Origin: Enoplolaimus lenunculus | Lineage: Eukaryota > Nematoda > Enoplea > Enoplida > Thoracostomopsidae | Reading direction: 5' to 3' | DNA: 64,000 bases | Assembly (NCBI GenBank): GCA_030248215.1 | Contig: JASANG010000768.1 | Location: 153,779 to 217,778 of the forward strand | Shown here: positions 1-10,965 of the stretch, one piece after another | Numbering within the stretch: position 1 is the stretch's first letter | How the letters are laid out: every line of letters begins with the position of its first letter | Translations under genes and position numbers: made by a program | The notes under the pieces: model-generated | Database searches by the model: none | What the model saw: the letters and a program-made list of their open reading frames with translations, nothing else | Told to the model about the DNA's origin: nothing

Positions 1-189
1 ATTATTTATGTGTTGTAAGCTGAGGCTTATTCGAAGGTTAATACGCTTTAAATGCGTCATAAGTTCCTGGAAGTAAGTATTTAATGCTGACCCAGAACAG
101 TTGAGCTGGTTTTTGAAGCCTGCGAAGCATTTTGAAGTATACGTAAGATGTAATTTTACTCAAGTGAACTTATATTTCATCTTATTCTT

Positions 190-612
190 ATCTAATATTA
201 AAAAATTTACACAAAATCCTAAAATAAATTTCATAAAATCCTTAAATAAGTTACAAAAAATCCTAAAATAAATTACACAAAATCCCAAAATAAGTTACAA
301 AAAATCCTAAAATAAATTACAAAAAATCCTAAAATAAATTACAAAAAATCCTAAAATAAATTACAAAAAATCCTAAAATAAATTACAAAAAATCCTATAA
401 ATAAGTTACAAAAAATCCTAAAATAAGTTACAAAAAATCCTAAAATAAATTACAAAAAATCCTATAAATAAGTTACAAAAAATCCTAAAATAAGTTACAA
501 AAAATCCTAAAATAAGTTACAAAAAATCCTAAAACAAATTACAAAAAATCCTAAAATAAGTTACAAAAAAATCCTAAAATAAATTACAAAAAATCCTAGT
601 CTAAATAAATTA
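190..612. repeat. 22-bp minisatellite
   Basis: About 19 tandem copies of a unit close to TTACAAAAAATCCTAAAATAAA, with small variants such as ATAAG for AAAAT and one CCCAA. The array begins loosely near 190 and ends at the ATTACAACTTC sequence. No coding capacity is seen. The flanks (1-189 and 613-1239) show nothing recognisable except a run of G at about 1171-1183. Confidence 0.9.
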
Positions 613-1239
613 CAACTTCACTAGTAGGGGTGTTTTCAAAATAATTTAAAAAATATGAGTCGTACCTTATTAGCATATAGCGCTTTTCAATTCCTTATTT
701 CCATTGGCAATACAGATTTGAAAATATTGGGCTACAAACTAAGGTTCAAAATTAAAATTTTTTCAATTACCCAATTACCTTATTCCTATTTTGAACTTTT
801 TTAGTGTATTCCGGTATTACAGTGAAGCGAAAAACCAACTATTAAGGAACAGAATTTCAAAAACCTTAAGCTTTTCCGAAATTGATTGTAGATTTCAATT
901 CCAATATTTACTGATTCGGTTTTAGTTTTGAAAATCGAATATTTTGAATATGAGATTTATACCATTCGTTTGGTTCCACACCGTAAACGTGTCTGACTGT
1001 TGATGGTACATTACATAAAGCTGTAGATCGCACTTTGTTGATGTATGATTTGCCTTCCAAATCTGAGGTTAACAAACTTGGAAAGGGGTGATTATAACAG
1101 CGTTCAAACTTGAAGTGGAAATTGTGCAAGAAATCAAATTTTACATGGAGATTATACAAGATGTCAATCAGGGGGGGGGGGGGCAGATTATCCGCACAAT
1201 GTCATATTTATAGGAAAAATTCATAACAAATATTGACTG

Positions 1240-1605
1240 GGTTCCCAAAATCCTACTTTACGACTTAGTACTTAAATACGGGCTAAGTAATTGCTTAACT
1301 ATTTTGCTTTTTTAAAGCGTACTTAAATTAAGTAAATGCTTAAGTCGCTGGCTAAATTTGATACGCTACAAATTAACCGCTCAGACATAATAACCTTGGT
1401 CCACTTGAAACTGTAGACTCATGATGCATCCATAATATAAAGCAAAACTGTTAGTTTCTTGTCATGACAATGGCCGTTATTTGGCGTTTCTACTGGTTGT
1501 GCTCGAATATTTAAGTATTTACTTAAGTCGGCGACTTTAGTATTTACTTAAGTATATCTTAAGCAAAACTTAAGTAAGATTTCAGAAACACAGCCATTAT
1601 TTTCT
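1240..1605. mobile_element. ACTTAAGTA-rich MITE, copy 1
   Basis: An AT-rich block full of the palindrome ACTTAAGT. Its right side (TAAGATTTCAGAAACACAG) matches the reverse complement of the start of a second block at 25550-25880, so the two are copies in opposite orientation. Ends are not sharply defined and no ORF is present. It lies 65 bp upstream of the candidate peptide gene at 1670. Confidence 0.5.
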
Positions 1606-1669
1606 AACTTTTAATAATTGCAATTAGTTTTCAGCAAAAAACTTAGTAAACTTAAAACTGTAATTAAAA

Positions 1670-2453
1670 ATGCTATTGTGCGTTATCGTTGCGACTGTTA
1701 GTTTTGCGTCAGCGAGCAATCAAATTGGAGCAGATCCTGTGTATGCGAGCCAGCTGGGGTAAGCTTCAGGTTTATTGTAGGGTAATGATTTAAAGTAGGT
1801 TTAACTTTAGTAGTACCAGTGCTGAAGCCAAATGTTCTCCAATAAGATTTATTGAACCACAGTGAGCCCTGGTTCTTGTGACCCTAAAAATTAGGCTTTG
1901 GTTTAAGTTTAACTTTAGATATAAGCTAAAGCCCTATTCACACGTGCAAGTTTTTACTACGAGAACTTGCAACTGTAAATTGCACGCAGAACATGCATTT
2001 TTTCATCAGCGAATATAAAAAAGGATGTAATAAATTCATTGAACTTGCATGGTTTTTCACACCTGGGAACTAAATTCCTAGCTTTGATTTTTAATGAATT
2101 ATTTGCAGCTGCAAGTTTTTCGTACAGGATTCTGAACAAAACTTGCAAGTGTAAGTTGCAGCTGCAAGTTCTCGCAGCAAAAACATGCGCGTGTGAATAG
2201 GGCTTTAGGTTTCAATTTAAATTCATTGATTTATTTCAGCCAATGGGATTCGTTTTACCCGACTGCAAAACGCGACAATACCCAATCAGCGTATCCGCCA
2301 CGACCACAGCCACGTGTTATAATCCCGTTTTCTGGTATGATGGTTCACAGCTGGGTGTCCAGTCAGGCACTTCTACCACCCAAATCACGAAACAATTTAC
2401 GAAACGATATTAGTGAAAGCAAAAAACAAGGATACAGTTATTGGCTTGGCTAG
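1670..2453 (+). CDS. Candidate secreted neuropeptide-like precursor (2 exons)
   Basis: The model joins exon 1 (1670-1758) to exon 2 (2240-2453) across a phase-2 intron with donor GG|GTAAGC and acceptor TTTATTTCAG. It gives a 100-residue product. Residues 1-16 (MLLCVIVATVSFASAS) look like a signal peptide. A KR pair lies at residues 40-41 and a KK pair at 91-92. The last eight residues, QGYSYWLG, follow the KK pair and end in Gly just before the stop. Prohormone processing would release an N-terminal peptide and a C-terminal QGYSYWL-amide. The mature part has no cysteine. The intron is mostly a complete MITE. I do not recognise the family; the neuropeptide reading is inferred from the signal peptide, dibasic sites and terminal amidation glycine. 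It could instead be another small secreted protein or a chance ORF pair. Confidence 0.45.
1928..2206. mobile_element. TIR MITE (AAAGCCCTATTCACACG), copy 1
   Basis: The element begins AAAGCCCTATTCACACGTGC and ends with the reverse complement, GTGTGAATAGGGCTTT, giving imperfect inverted repeats of about 35 bp. The interior is rich in AACTTGCA and TGCAAGTT. It sits wholly inside the intron of the candidate peptide gene, 33 bp before the acceptor. A second copy lies at 8533-8848. Confidence 0.8.
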
Positions 2454-2544
2454 AACCTACGTCTCATTGCGGTTAAAGTGTAGCTGAATTTTAAGCCGTC
2501 CCACGAAACTGTATCAAATGCCTAAGCCTAAACCAAGGCCCGTA

Positions 2545-2730
2545 TTAAGTTTTGTAACTTTCGAACCAGTAAATGTTGAGGCTCAAAAATCAGCACATTT
2601 TTTGCATATGATTTGCTCTACTGCTGTACTAATTAGAATTAAGCAGCTGCAACAGATAGTGAGTTTGCAAAACCTGTTACTAAACTAATGGTAGTTGCTA
2701 TATACATTTGAGAATATGGTCCTAGAGCCT
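2545..2730. repeat. Short TIR repeat (CAAATGTGTATAGC family)
   Basis: A fragment containing TAACTTTCGAACCAGTAAAT at the left and ATACATTTGAGAATATGG at the right. It belongs to a family with copies near 24023, 45890 and 50150. The family ends in GTTCTCAAATGTGTATAGCA and its reverse complement. Confidence 0.55.
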
Positions 2731-3004
2731 AAACTAAAGCATGGAGGTTGTTAAAAATCAGGTTATCTTAAGCCTTAGAATAAGCATAAAGACTCAGCCA
2801 CGGCCTAAACTGCAATCTTAAAAATAAGCCACTATTAAGATTTTATCTTTGTTAATACCTAATAACTGCTTCAAATGTAAAATAAAAACTGTATATGATA
2901 TACTATAAACAAGCCACATATAAACTCTTCTACCATAAGCTTCAATCGTGACACCGGATATAGGGTGTAACTTTTTAGCTTTTCAGTATGAACGTTCCTG
3001 TATA
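2731..3004. other. No feature seen
   Basis: AT-rich sequence. I see no exon, RNA gene or clear repeat. Confidence 0.4.
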
Positions 3005-3075
3005 ATTAATTTCAAGCTTGGATTTGAACCCCGGACTCTCGGATGAGAGGCGTTTATCAGTACCAGTCGACTACT
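3005..3075 (-). repeat. tRNA-derived sequence (Glu/Gly-like)
   Basis: On the minus strand the segment has a box A-like TAGTCGACTGG, an anticodon-like CTCTCAT loop and a box B-like GGGTTCAAATCC. The acceptor and T stems pair poorly, so it is not a working tRNA. It resembles the tRNA-like body inside the TTAA-flanked MITEs at 12640, 30678 and 44640. Confidence 0.5.
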
Positions 3076-3249
3076 AAAAACTTTGCATTTGTACCCAAAA
3101 ACGCTACTCAGTGTATTGCAGAAATCAGGCCAATGTAAAGAACAGGGGCCTAACAGGAGTTCCAAGTGGGTGTACACGTCATGCGTTGATGACATAAAAA
3201 ATTAACTTGGTTATCTAAACAAGCACTGGTCAAAACGGTTACAATATTG

Positions 3250-3445
3250 GGTCAATGTAAAGAACAGGGACGGAACAGTATTATAAACATGTTCCTAAGC
3301 CTAAGCCTAAGCCTAAGCGTAAGAATGAGTATATTTGTAAGCCTAAGCCTAAAGCCTAAGGCAAGCAATAAAAGTAGTCTGAAGTTTAAGCTTACTCTAT
3401 TGCGTCCAACAGAAAAACGTTCCGCCCCTGATCTTTACATGGGCC
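3250..3445. mobile_element. Telomere-repeat-carrying MITE (subfamily A)
   Basis: Type copy of a short element with terminal inverted repeats GGTCAATGTAAAGAACAGGG and (right end, reverse-complemented) GGCCCATGTAAAGATCAGGG. It is flanked by a perfect 8-bp duplication, CAATATTG, at 3242-3249 and 3446-3453. The interior is an array of CCTAAG/TTAGGC variants (AAGCCTAAGCCT, GCGTAAGAATGAG) followed by a conserved tail, AAGCTTACTCTATTGCGTCC. No transposase is encoded. The 8-bp duplication suggests mobilisation by a hAT-type transposase; that assignment is inference. Confidence 0.85.
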
Positions 3446-3494
3446 CAATATTGGCAGAACCAATAAAACATTGCAATACAAAAACGCTTAGCGT

Positions 3495-3725
3495 AGCGCA
3501 GTTTCGTTCGTCGACATACGTCACCGTCCATCACCATACGGTATCGTATGTCAGTGATTTGTGCACGATTCCGCATGGTGACGCACGGCGACGGATGTGT
3601 GACGGACGGCGCCGTACGACTGATGGACGACGACGGACGGCTCCGTACGGATGACGGACTGTGACGGACGGCGTCGTGCGCGTGACGAGCGGGACCGGAC
3701 TTTATCAAAAATATAGCGCCACCCT
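3495..3725. repeat. GACGG-rich repeat element, copy 1
   Basis: A GC-rich island in AT-rich DNA, made of GACGGACGGCGCCGTACG variants and ending in TATCAAAAATATAGCGCCACC. Related copies lie at 25130, 33085, 37240 and 50590. ORFs through it are arginine- and aspartate-rich and look like chance translations. The next 330 bases, to 4057, show nothing else. Confidence 0.65.
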
Positions 3726-4065
3726 TAATCCCTCGCTTGTGATTTGACACTCGTTTACTTACATCTTGTGGAAATTCAGTTGTACATGAAGCATGTGTTA
3801 ATTGTTAAACACTGCGCATCGTGTTATTAATTGCATGTGCATAGTTTACAATTAGATGCTCGTAGTACACGATGTGCAGCAAAGGGTTAAGGCCTGAACA
3901 CCAACTCCATACCGCCCATATGGGGCCCATCCCAACGAAGGGCCCCCACTCTAAAAAAGTACTCGGTCCCCTGAATATTGGGGACCGTACCCTAGCCGGC
4001 TCCGGCATTGAATATACATTAAATTTGTTCGATGCGATTATAGCTCAAATTTCTTTAAAGAAATT

Positions 4066-4256
4066 GGGCAATGTAAAGAACATGAGCGGAACTCTATTAT
4101 AAGCATAATCCAAAGCCTAAGCCTTAGCGTAAAAATGAGCATATTCCTAAACCTAAAGGTGAAGCCTAAAGTCAAGCAAAAAATTAGTCTAAAGCTTAAG
4201 CTCATTCTATACTGGTTTCCCAAAAAAACGTTTCGCCCCTAATCTCTACATGGGTC
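4066..4256. mobile_element. Telomere-repeat-carrying MITE (subfamily A)
   Basis: Same family as the copy at 3250. The inverted ends are GGGCAATGTAAAGAACATG and GACCCATGTAGAGAT. Flanks AAGAAATT (4058-4065) and AAGATATT (4257-4264) match at 7 of 8 bases. The telomere-like core is short and degenerate. Confidence 0.8.
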
Positions 4257-5040
4257 AAGATATTTTATATTTTACAGTAGTTGCGATACTGATCGTTTGG
4301 TAATCACGAATTTACGCTGATTTTATATTCATTTGAGGTATAAAGTTTACCAAAAGTCAAACAGTCTACAAGATACGGTGCCCTCAATTGTGGATATTCG
4401 GAGAGAATTTGTACTAAATTGAAATTTTAAGAATATTTTTTAAAATTTCAAAAAGGTTGGGTTGCTTTCAGTCTACAAGTGTCCTAAACATGCCTTAATA
4501 CTTGAGGCGATAACTGCATCAAAAACATGCACTCGATTAATTTATCATAGTTTCTTTTTCAAAGTGTTCCACACTTGCAAACATTATTTTACTGGGACCC
4601 GTACCCAGATGGGAGTAGCACGTGAGCTCAGAGCCACTAGCAAATGTTTGACCCACACTAGAAAAGTTTCAACCTTGCTTGTAAGTCATTGGAACCTCTT
4701 TTACGCCCCGACTACAAATTGTCGGCCGCTTAGCAAAGCTGAGCTGGTAACGAGTCGAAATTTTCTATAGCCAGTTGTGAATTTATTGAGACATTGAAAA
4801 TATATTAGAATATTTTCGATTATTGCAACAATTTCTACTAAAGATAACCTGTTTTCCATGAAATTCATAGAAACAATAACGGGCGGCTGTGAAAAAATAC
4901 CGAAAACGATATTTCTTGTTATTTTGCGTATTATTAGTTTAATGCAAAAAAATAACCTCAGGGCCAAACGCTGCAGAATAACTCAATTTCTAAAAAGACT
5001 TTATTCAAAACTAATTTCTAAGGATTAAATTATACTTCTT
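4257..5040. other. No feature seen
   Basis: AT-rich sequence. The short ORFs on both strands show no signal peptide, domain or splice-consistent structure. Confidence 0.4.
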
Positions 5041-5068
5041 TGTACGATTACTCACAATAACAAAAATT

Positions 5069-5377
5069 CGCCCGTGTAAAAGATCAGGGTCGGAACGTTT
5101 TTCTGTGCGCATAGAAAAGAGTAAGCTTAAGCTTTAGACCAATTGTTTGGTTGGCTTAAAGTCACAATAACAAAAATTCGCCCGTGTAAAGATCAGGGTC
5201 GGAACGTTTTTCTGTGGACCTAGAAAAGAGTAAGCTTAAGCTTTAGACCAATTTTTTGCTTGGCTTGGGCTTGGCTTAGGGTTAGGCGTAAGAATATGCA
5301 CATTCTTACACTAGGCTTAGGCTTAGGCATAGGAATATGCTAATAATACTGTTCCGCCCCTGTTCTTTATATTGGCC
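5069..5377. mobile_element. Telomere-repeat-carrying MITE with partial duplication
   Basis: The left end (CGCCCGTGTAAAAGATCAGG) occurs twice, at 5069 and 5179, each time preceded by the same ACAATAACAAAAATT. About 110 bp of flank plus left end is therefore tandemly duplicated. The right end is TTCTTTATATTGGCC at 5377. The flanks CAAAAATT and TAAAAAGT share 6 of 8 bases. A TTAGGC-type array fills the middle. Confidence 0.75.
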
Positions 5378-5754
5378 TAAAAAGTTTAGGCGTGGGCAGG
5401 AACATACACAAGTGTAATAGGGAAATATAACTGAACGTTAATTTATACGAAAAAACACTAAAATCACTTTTAAAGGCTGTAGAATAAGCTGCAGAAGTAA
5501 AGAAAATAATTTTCTTGCTCGCTACGCTAGCTCGCACCAAACTTACAAGGTTAACAGTTTCTGACCAAATATTATGCGCTGGTTTTAGATACTATGCTCG
5601 TTTGAAAATACGGCCTTAAAATTAAAACTTTCAAATTTGGCTTTCCTGTGTATACTTCGAATAGATGGATTTAATATTATTGGAAAACAATAATTATATT
5701 AATCAACAGCAAATATTGTACCATATGTGCTAATTCCCTAAAGATCTTTTGCGG

Positions 5755-5830
5755 TGTGACTCAAACCTACGGTCTACGGCTTACCGTTCCGCTGCTTGCT
5801 AACGTTGGACTATAGCAATGCTGGGCACCG
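5755..5830 (-). repeat. tRNA-like fragment
   Basis: On the minus strand, TATAGTCCAACGTTAGC resembles a box A and GTAGGTTTGAGTC a box B. The stems do not pair well enough for a tRNA gene, so it is probably a SINE head or tRNA pseudogene. The surrounding bases 5378-6164 show no gene. Confidence 0.35.
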
Positions 5831-6164
5831 GAAAAAACCAACGGAAAGAACGGATTTTGAGAATTTTTTGTCTTTTCGAACGAGTGGAAAAAACACAAAA
5901 AACGAAAAAAAAACTTTTTTATAAAAATAAACTGAAATTTTACAAAAATAATCCATGAAATAAGTTTTTAGTTAAAAACTGGCCACATTTAAAGCTTTTA
6001 AAGACTGACTTGAAGTTTTACAACCTCATTGTCATCACAAATTTGAAGAGGTGGACAGAAAAAATTACACGATTGTACTGAAGGTTTGTGGGATTTTAAG
6101 TAAAATTTACCCGCAGAACCAAAACTTTTTCAGAAAAAAATATATTTTTTCTTTAGTATTCGTT

Positions 6165-6460
6165 GTATCAAGAGTGCATGATACAAGAGTGTGCAACTCT
6201 TTGGGCTCCACATGGTACAAAATGTACCACCGGGTGTTGCGTTCTTGGCCGCTCCACGCTTTGTTTAGACGGGGGTCGCTGTCACATGCAATAACACTAA
6301 ATTAAATTATATGCAGAGCAATTTGTTGCCGGATAGATAAAGTGTCATGGTTCGCATAGGTTGTACCTCCTCTAAATAAAGGGTGGTGGGCCAAAAAACG
6401 CAACACGTGCCGGGTACATTATTTTCTGCACAGAATGTACCCAGTTGCAATCTCTTGTTA
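6165..6460. repeat. CACTCTTGTA / GGGTACATTCT repeat, copy 1
   Basis: Contains GAGTGTGCAACT, GTACAAAATGTACCACCGGG, GTTGCGTTCTTGGCC and a mirrored half with CGCAACACGTGCCGGG and ACAGAATGTACCC. The same arrangement recurs at 19180, 43915, 52100, and in both arms of the palindrome at 58900 and 63230. It is probably a family of non-autonomous elements. Confidence 0.6.
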
Positions 6461-6634
6461 TGCGGCGTTCACGTGATAACTGGGGCATCCCGGAACACGT
6501 TTTGTCCCATGTTGATTCGACGTCAAAATAAAATTTTGTGATCTGAATAGCGGTTTGGTGACAAAATGTAACCCGCTATTGTAATAGGGACAAAACGTGT
6601 TTCAGGCTGCCCCAGTTATAATGGAAACCCCGCA
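6461..6634. mobile_element. Harbinger-like MITE (TGCGGGGTT ends), copy 1
   Basis: The ends are TGCGGCGTTCACGTGATAAC and the inverted CCAGTTATAATGGAAACCCC-GCA. A subterminal inverted repeat includes ACAAAACGTGTTTC. The second copy at 30364-30677 is flanked by TTA on both sides, which fits the 3-bp TWA target of PIF/Harbinger elements. Here the flanks are TTA and GTA. Confidence 0.6.
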
Positions 6635-8532
6635 GTAGTATACATCATCCACACTTGGTTTTATTGAGAGAAAACTTGCAAAAATTGCAACAAAACATAT
6701 TAACGCCGAGTGCAGTCTTAAGCTTATTGAAATCGTGCAATATTCAGTGTTTCTAAGCTTATTTTGTACGGAAACTGTGTTAGTTTGTTGCTGTACACTG
6801 TTTTAGCTTTTTTTGTCAATTCCTTAAACACTCAGTCTATGAGGTTTAGAGCTAACCTCTTTACATATATTCTTAAATGTGTGTAGCACTTATTCCCAGT
6901 TTTGTCAGCATTGTTATAACTTTCGAACCAGACTTGTGACCAGCTCATCGTACTAGGAAAGCTAAAAATTTTTCAGGCGGAACATACAAGGGTTTTTGAT
7001 GACTTTAACATGCAAGGTTAACAATTCTTCAGGTGGGGCTAAAATTCATGCAAAGGGTGAGCTTCGTATGGCCACCCTCTGGCGACGGGTTCGTTTCAAA
7101 CCAAAGAACGGTAAAGTTTGAAATGTTATTGAAATTATTTGTGCTTGATTCGCCCTACATCTATGCAAATTTTGAAACTTGTAGCTGTCGCTGTTTGCTG
7201 GTTTGAAAATCAATTCTTAACTGGAAAAAGGTGCTATATGCAGCGAAGAATACGGCTCCTAGACTCGTGCTGTTTTTAGCTGTTGTCTCTTTGACAGGTT
7301 CAGGAATACGTAAAGTAACTGGTTTAGATTCTTAATTCTGTATTCGAATTGTTTTTCTTTTAATAAGTATAGAAAATAGCTTTTAACTACGGATATTAAC
7401 AGGTTACAATCTTACGTTTTGCTAGGCCTGGCACAGCAAATTAGCTTGTCTCACAAATGTTTGCACAGGTTTGATACTTTGTAGGCAGGAGCGATATTTG
7501 GAACCCGAAAAACATAACTTTGGCAAAATACTTTTATATACACCAATTATTTTTGAGCATTTGCAGTACCTTTTTGAAAATATATTGGTAAAATTTTTTG
7601 CAAATTTAACAATCTCGTGTTAGACTCTTTTGTTGATTATTTCACACCAAAATTTGAATTTTGAAAAATTCGATTTTTGAAATTGTATAAAGTCGCGTTT
7701 TGAAACGGAAAAATTTTTTGTGAAATTTTAATATTTACATATAAAAGCAATTAAACTTTCGGAACCAGTCCATTATTCTATTATATATTCCGACAGAAAT
7801 TGTTCAATTTTGACAACTTATTTCAAGATTAAGGTTTGCAGAAGAAAATTGAGTTTGCTCAAACAATATATGAACCACATTCTTTGCTTGGTTTGATTAT
7901 ATAAAATTAAATTAATTTCGGTTGTATGAACAGACTATTTCTATTTTGCTTCGAACAATTCATAGAGTTAATATAGTGATTTTATAAATTTCGCATAATA
8001 TTTTCAAAGTACTGCTTAGTAAGTTCTAGTAATGTAGCAGACACAAAGACAAAGGAACCGTCGGATCCATGACCCGTCTAACAGGGATCGAAACGAAAAT
8101 TCTGTACAAGATTTAGTGATAAATTGCGTTTGGTTTATCGCTCGCTTCGACTGCATTTTTTACTATTATTTATCGCGCAGCTTCCGTCAATAATTTCTCA
8201 ATCCGCAAATGAATATTTACCCACAAAACTTCCAGATTCAAAACCTTCCCCCCGAGCGGTTATTTTACACTTTTCATTCTCGGGTTTCTCATACTCGATT
8301 CGAAATTTTAAACGGGATACAACGTATAACAGGTCCGACAGAAACTCAATTTCCGGTTCCGGTAGAATTTTTGTATCAGATTCTCTTAAAATTTGTTAAC
8401 TAATTTTTTTTCGTCTTTAACATATGTTTTACCCTTCGCTAAGGTGTGTCACTTTGAGGTGATTTTAGAACTTTTTATAGTCAACATGTTTTCAAAAACC
8501 TTCAAACTAAGACACTAAATAACATCATTCCT
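6635..8532. other. Mostly anonymous AT-rich DNA with repeat fragments
   Basis: Fragments of other repeat families occur at about 6870-6950 (CAGTTTTGTCAGC...TTTCGAACCAG) and 6955-7080 (CAGGCGGAACATACAAGGG). At 8124-8403 two overlapping frames stay open for 64-91 codons. One, from a TTG codon, has a hydrophobic stretch (HFLLLFIAQLPSIIS), but there is no ATG in frame and no clear splice site. I do not call a gene there. Confidence 0.4.
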
Positions 8533-8848
8533 AAAGTCCTATTCACATGTGCAGGTTTTTGCAGCAATAACTTGCATGTGCAAATTCGGTCACAAAACAG
8601 CTTTGTAATTCTTGCAACTACAAACTATTCGTTAGTGTTCATGCTATTAAATTCGTACGTGTAGATGCAGTTGCAAGTCACTTAAATTTCATGCACCTGT
8701 ATTTGATTGGTCAATCGGAATCTGTGCTGCTGAGCGCTTCTGAATTAATTGAGACCATGCGAATTTATTGCTTGCAGCTACAAGAAACTTTCGTAAGTTA
8801 CAGCTGCGAGTTTTCGCTACAAAAACTTGCACGTGTGAATAGGGATTT
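8533..8848. mobile_element. TIR MITE (AAAGCCCTATTCACACG), copy 2
   Basis: Same family as 1928-2206. The left end is TAAAGTCCTATTCACATGTG and the right end ACGTGTGAATAGGGATTT. The interior again has AACTTGCA and TGCAAGTT motifs. Its ends have diverged more than those of copy 1. Confidence 0.7.
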
Positions 8849-9600
8849 GTTTTTTACTCTGAAAACTATTTTGAGTTTCTCATAAATTTTTTAAATTTAA
8901 ACACTGAAAGATTTTTGAATTTCAAAATATATGTGTTTATACTGACTTGACCAAACTACTCAATCGGTTCATTAGGAAACCTTTTCCTGGTTCGGTTGTT
9001 GATATAAACCTTATATCTGGTTAATACAGCTTTAGAAAGTATCACGTGACTAAAAAATAATGATTATAGGTTTTCTTCCCGGTTACTGTATTTTAGGGTT
9101 TTTTAAAAATGTGTTTTGCAAAGCTAACAAATTCGACAGTTACCTTGATGTGCCTTACATTTCTTCTAGCTACTCGTCAATAAATGTTCAAACGAGCATG
9201 GATTTGATTGGCTATTTTTAGGTTATAGCAGCAAAGCCTGTCTCCGGAACACAATTGTAGCTCCGGTTCTGCTTAGGCTGTGGCTGGACAGTGCACGTTC
9301 ATAAACGTGCGTTAAGGCAGGGTGACGGATGGCGCCGGACGGTGCCGGTAAAGTAACATTGGCCCTATGCCTTTTGAAATTATTTGGTTTATTGCCACAG
9401 GTAAAATTATTTAAGCAAATTTTGGTTGAATTTGAAATGGCCAAAAAATTTGCATCATGAGAAAATGTTCGTGAAATCAATTCGAGTAGGTCCTGCAGTA
9501 AGCATGTGAGACATGTTTGTCCGTTATGTGCTTATACAATGTGGTTTGCTGTGTGTATGCTTGCCGGCAGCATGCGTTTCGACGAATATAGTCGATTATA
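8849..9600. other. Anonymous, with small repeat fragments
   Basis: A short GACGG-type fragment (GGTGACGGATGGCGCCGGAC) lies near 9320. Part of the GAGACATG-TTGTCCGTTATGTG repeat lies near 9505-9560 and is shared with 19185-19260. No gene is seen. Confidence 0.4.
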
Positions 9601-9607
9601 AAAGCAG

Positions 9608-9690
9608 TAGGAAAGGCGAGCTACGTAGCGCAATAGTAGAGCGTTCACTTAAGGATCCGTAGGCTGAAAATTCGAGCAACCCCTGTATGC
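9608..9690 (+). repeat. tRNA-derived fragment (Lys-like)
   Basis: CGTAGCGCAATAGTAGAGCG resembles the D arm and box A of a tRNA. It is followed by an anticodon-like CACTTAAGG and a weak box B (AAAATTCGAGC). The T stem is broken, so it is probably a SINE or pseudogene. Confidence 0.4.
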
Positions 9691-9699
9691 CTTCCAGCT

Positions 9700-10659
9700 G
9701 CTTAGTAAAAGGTCTGAATTTCCGGTTCCTATTTAGACTGACAAGACGGGCTTGGATCTAAAAGTACAGAAAGATGCCAATCATGCTACCCACGTACTCC
9801 CAGGCAAGCTTTCACCCCTGAAATTCTATCTTTGACCATTATTACTAAAATGGGGCTTAATCTATAAACATTAGCTATTTTCTAATATCATTGACGCGTT
9901 TTAGAGCAGACATTAAGTTCATTTTGCGAGTCGTAGCAAAAATTCTCTCGTTTAGGAAGCAATTACTAAATTGTAGGTCGGCGCATCACACACTACGGTG
10001 TCAAATTACTTAAATTTGTCCAAAGTCTCTTGGTGTGCTTCATTTAGATTCATACCGACAGGGGGGACTGAGCGTGCCGCCGCCCCTCTCTGAGTTAAGT
10101 TTTGCTGGACACTGCCTTGTTGAGTAATCGTTAATGATTGGCCAATTCTATTTTTACAAAACCAATATATTAGACGGCTGTTTTTAGCTTCAGGTTACCC
10201 AAATCCAAATAATTTGTACGTCACTGTTTGATTGCAGTGTCGGACGAATCATCCTAAACCTTCTTATCTGGGAACGTCCCCTAAGAGGTTCCATTTAAAC
10301 AAATTAATTTTTTCGTGGACTACAAAGTTATGGAGTTTTGACACATTTTACAGGGTCCCCTCTCGGACCTGTTTGCGGAGCCGACTATCCTAAAACGCCG
10401 ACCCTTCTGATTGGTCGACTATATTGTGGTTGTTGTTTCATGGCTTATAGTTTATGATGGAAAAACGTGTACTGAATAAATACGCTCGCAACAAAATATT
10501 TGCGCTTGAAGTTTGATTTTAACCGAAGTGAGCATTTTACTTAAGTTTTGTAGCTTTAACATAAGTTGAAAATTTTTTTCTAAAATTATAAGCTTATCTG
10601 CATAATGAATGGCGGTAAAAGATTTTGAGATAGCGTTTAGTAAAACTCTTGTAATCTCA
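9700..10659. other. No feature seen
   Basis: No exon, RNA gene or clear repeat could be recognised. Confidence 0.35.
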
Positions 10660-10965
10660 TTTCAAAGTTGTCTCGCTTCCGTTGAATTAAACTTTTGTCT
10701 TGTATCAAAAGCTTGAGCAATAATGCAAGGTTATACTTAGTAATGTACTTTCAAAAATTAAGTATACTTTAAAGCTTGGAACAAGCTTTATTTCAGCGTG
10801 GAGCTATTTATACACTACAATTAGGGACAATTAACATTTATGGAGTCTAATTACGGTTTAGGGATTCTGTCCGCTTACGCACTCTTGTTAGGAATAACGG
10901 ACTCATGTTGTTTGAGACTCAAAATGGGGGAAACTCTATCATTCGGGTTACTACAGTATGAATCT
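10660..10965. repeat. Dispersed repeat (CATTCGGGTTACTACAGTA), copy 1
   Basis: Shares ATGCAAGGTTATACTT, ATTGACATTTATG-like and GACTCAAAATGGGG blocks, and the ending CGGGTTACTACAGTA, with 28860-29180. A shorter piece lies at 29745-29850. It has no inverted ends that I can see. A 69-codon ORF across it is shared only as repeat sequence. Confidence 0.6.

Noticed and set aside
190-612. CRISPR-like array of regular direct repeats
   Set aside because: The units are contiguous with no unique spacers and the genome is eukaryotic; it is a minisatellite. The same holds for the arrays at 49033 and 60016.
3397-3750. Arginine-rich ORFs through the GACGG island
   Set aside because: Open frames on both strands follow from GC-rich repeats that lack stop codons.
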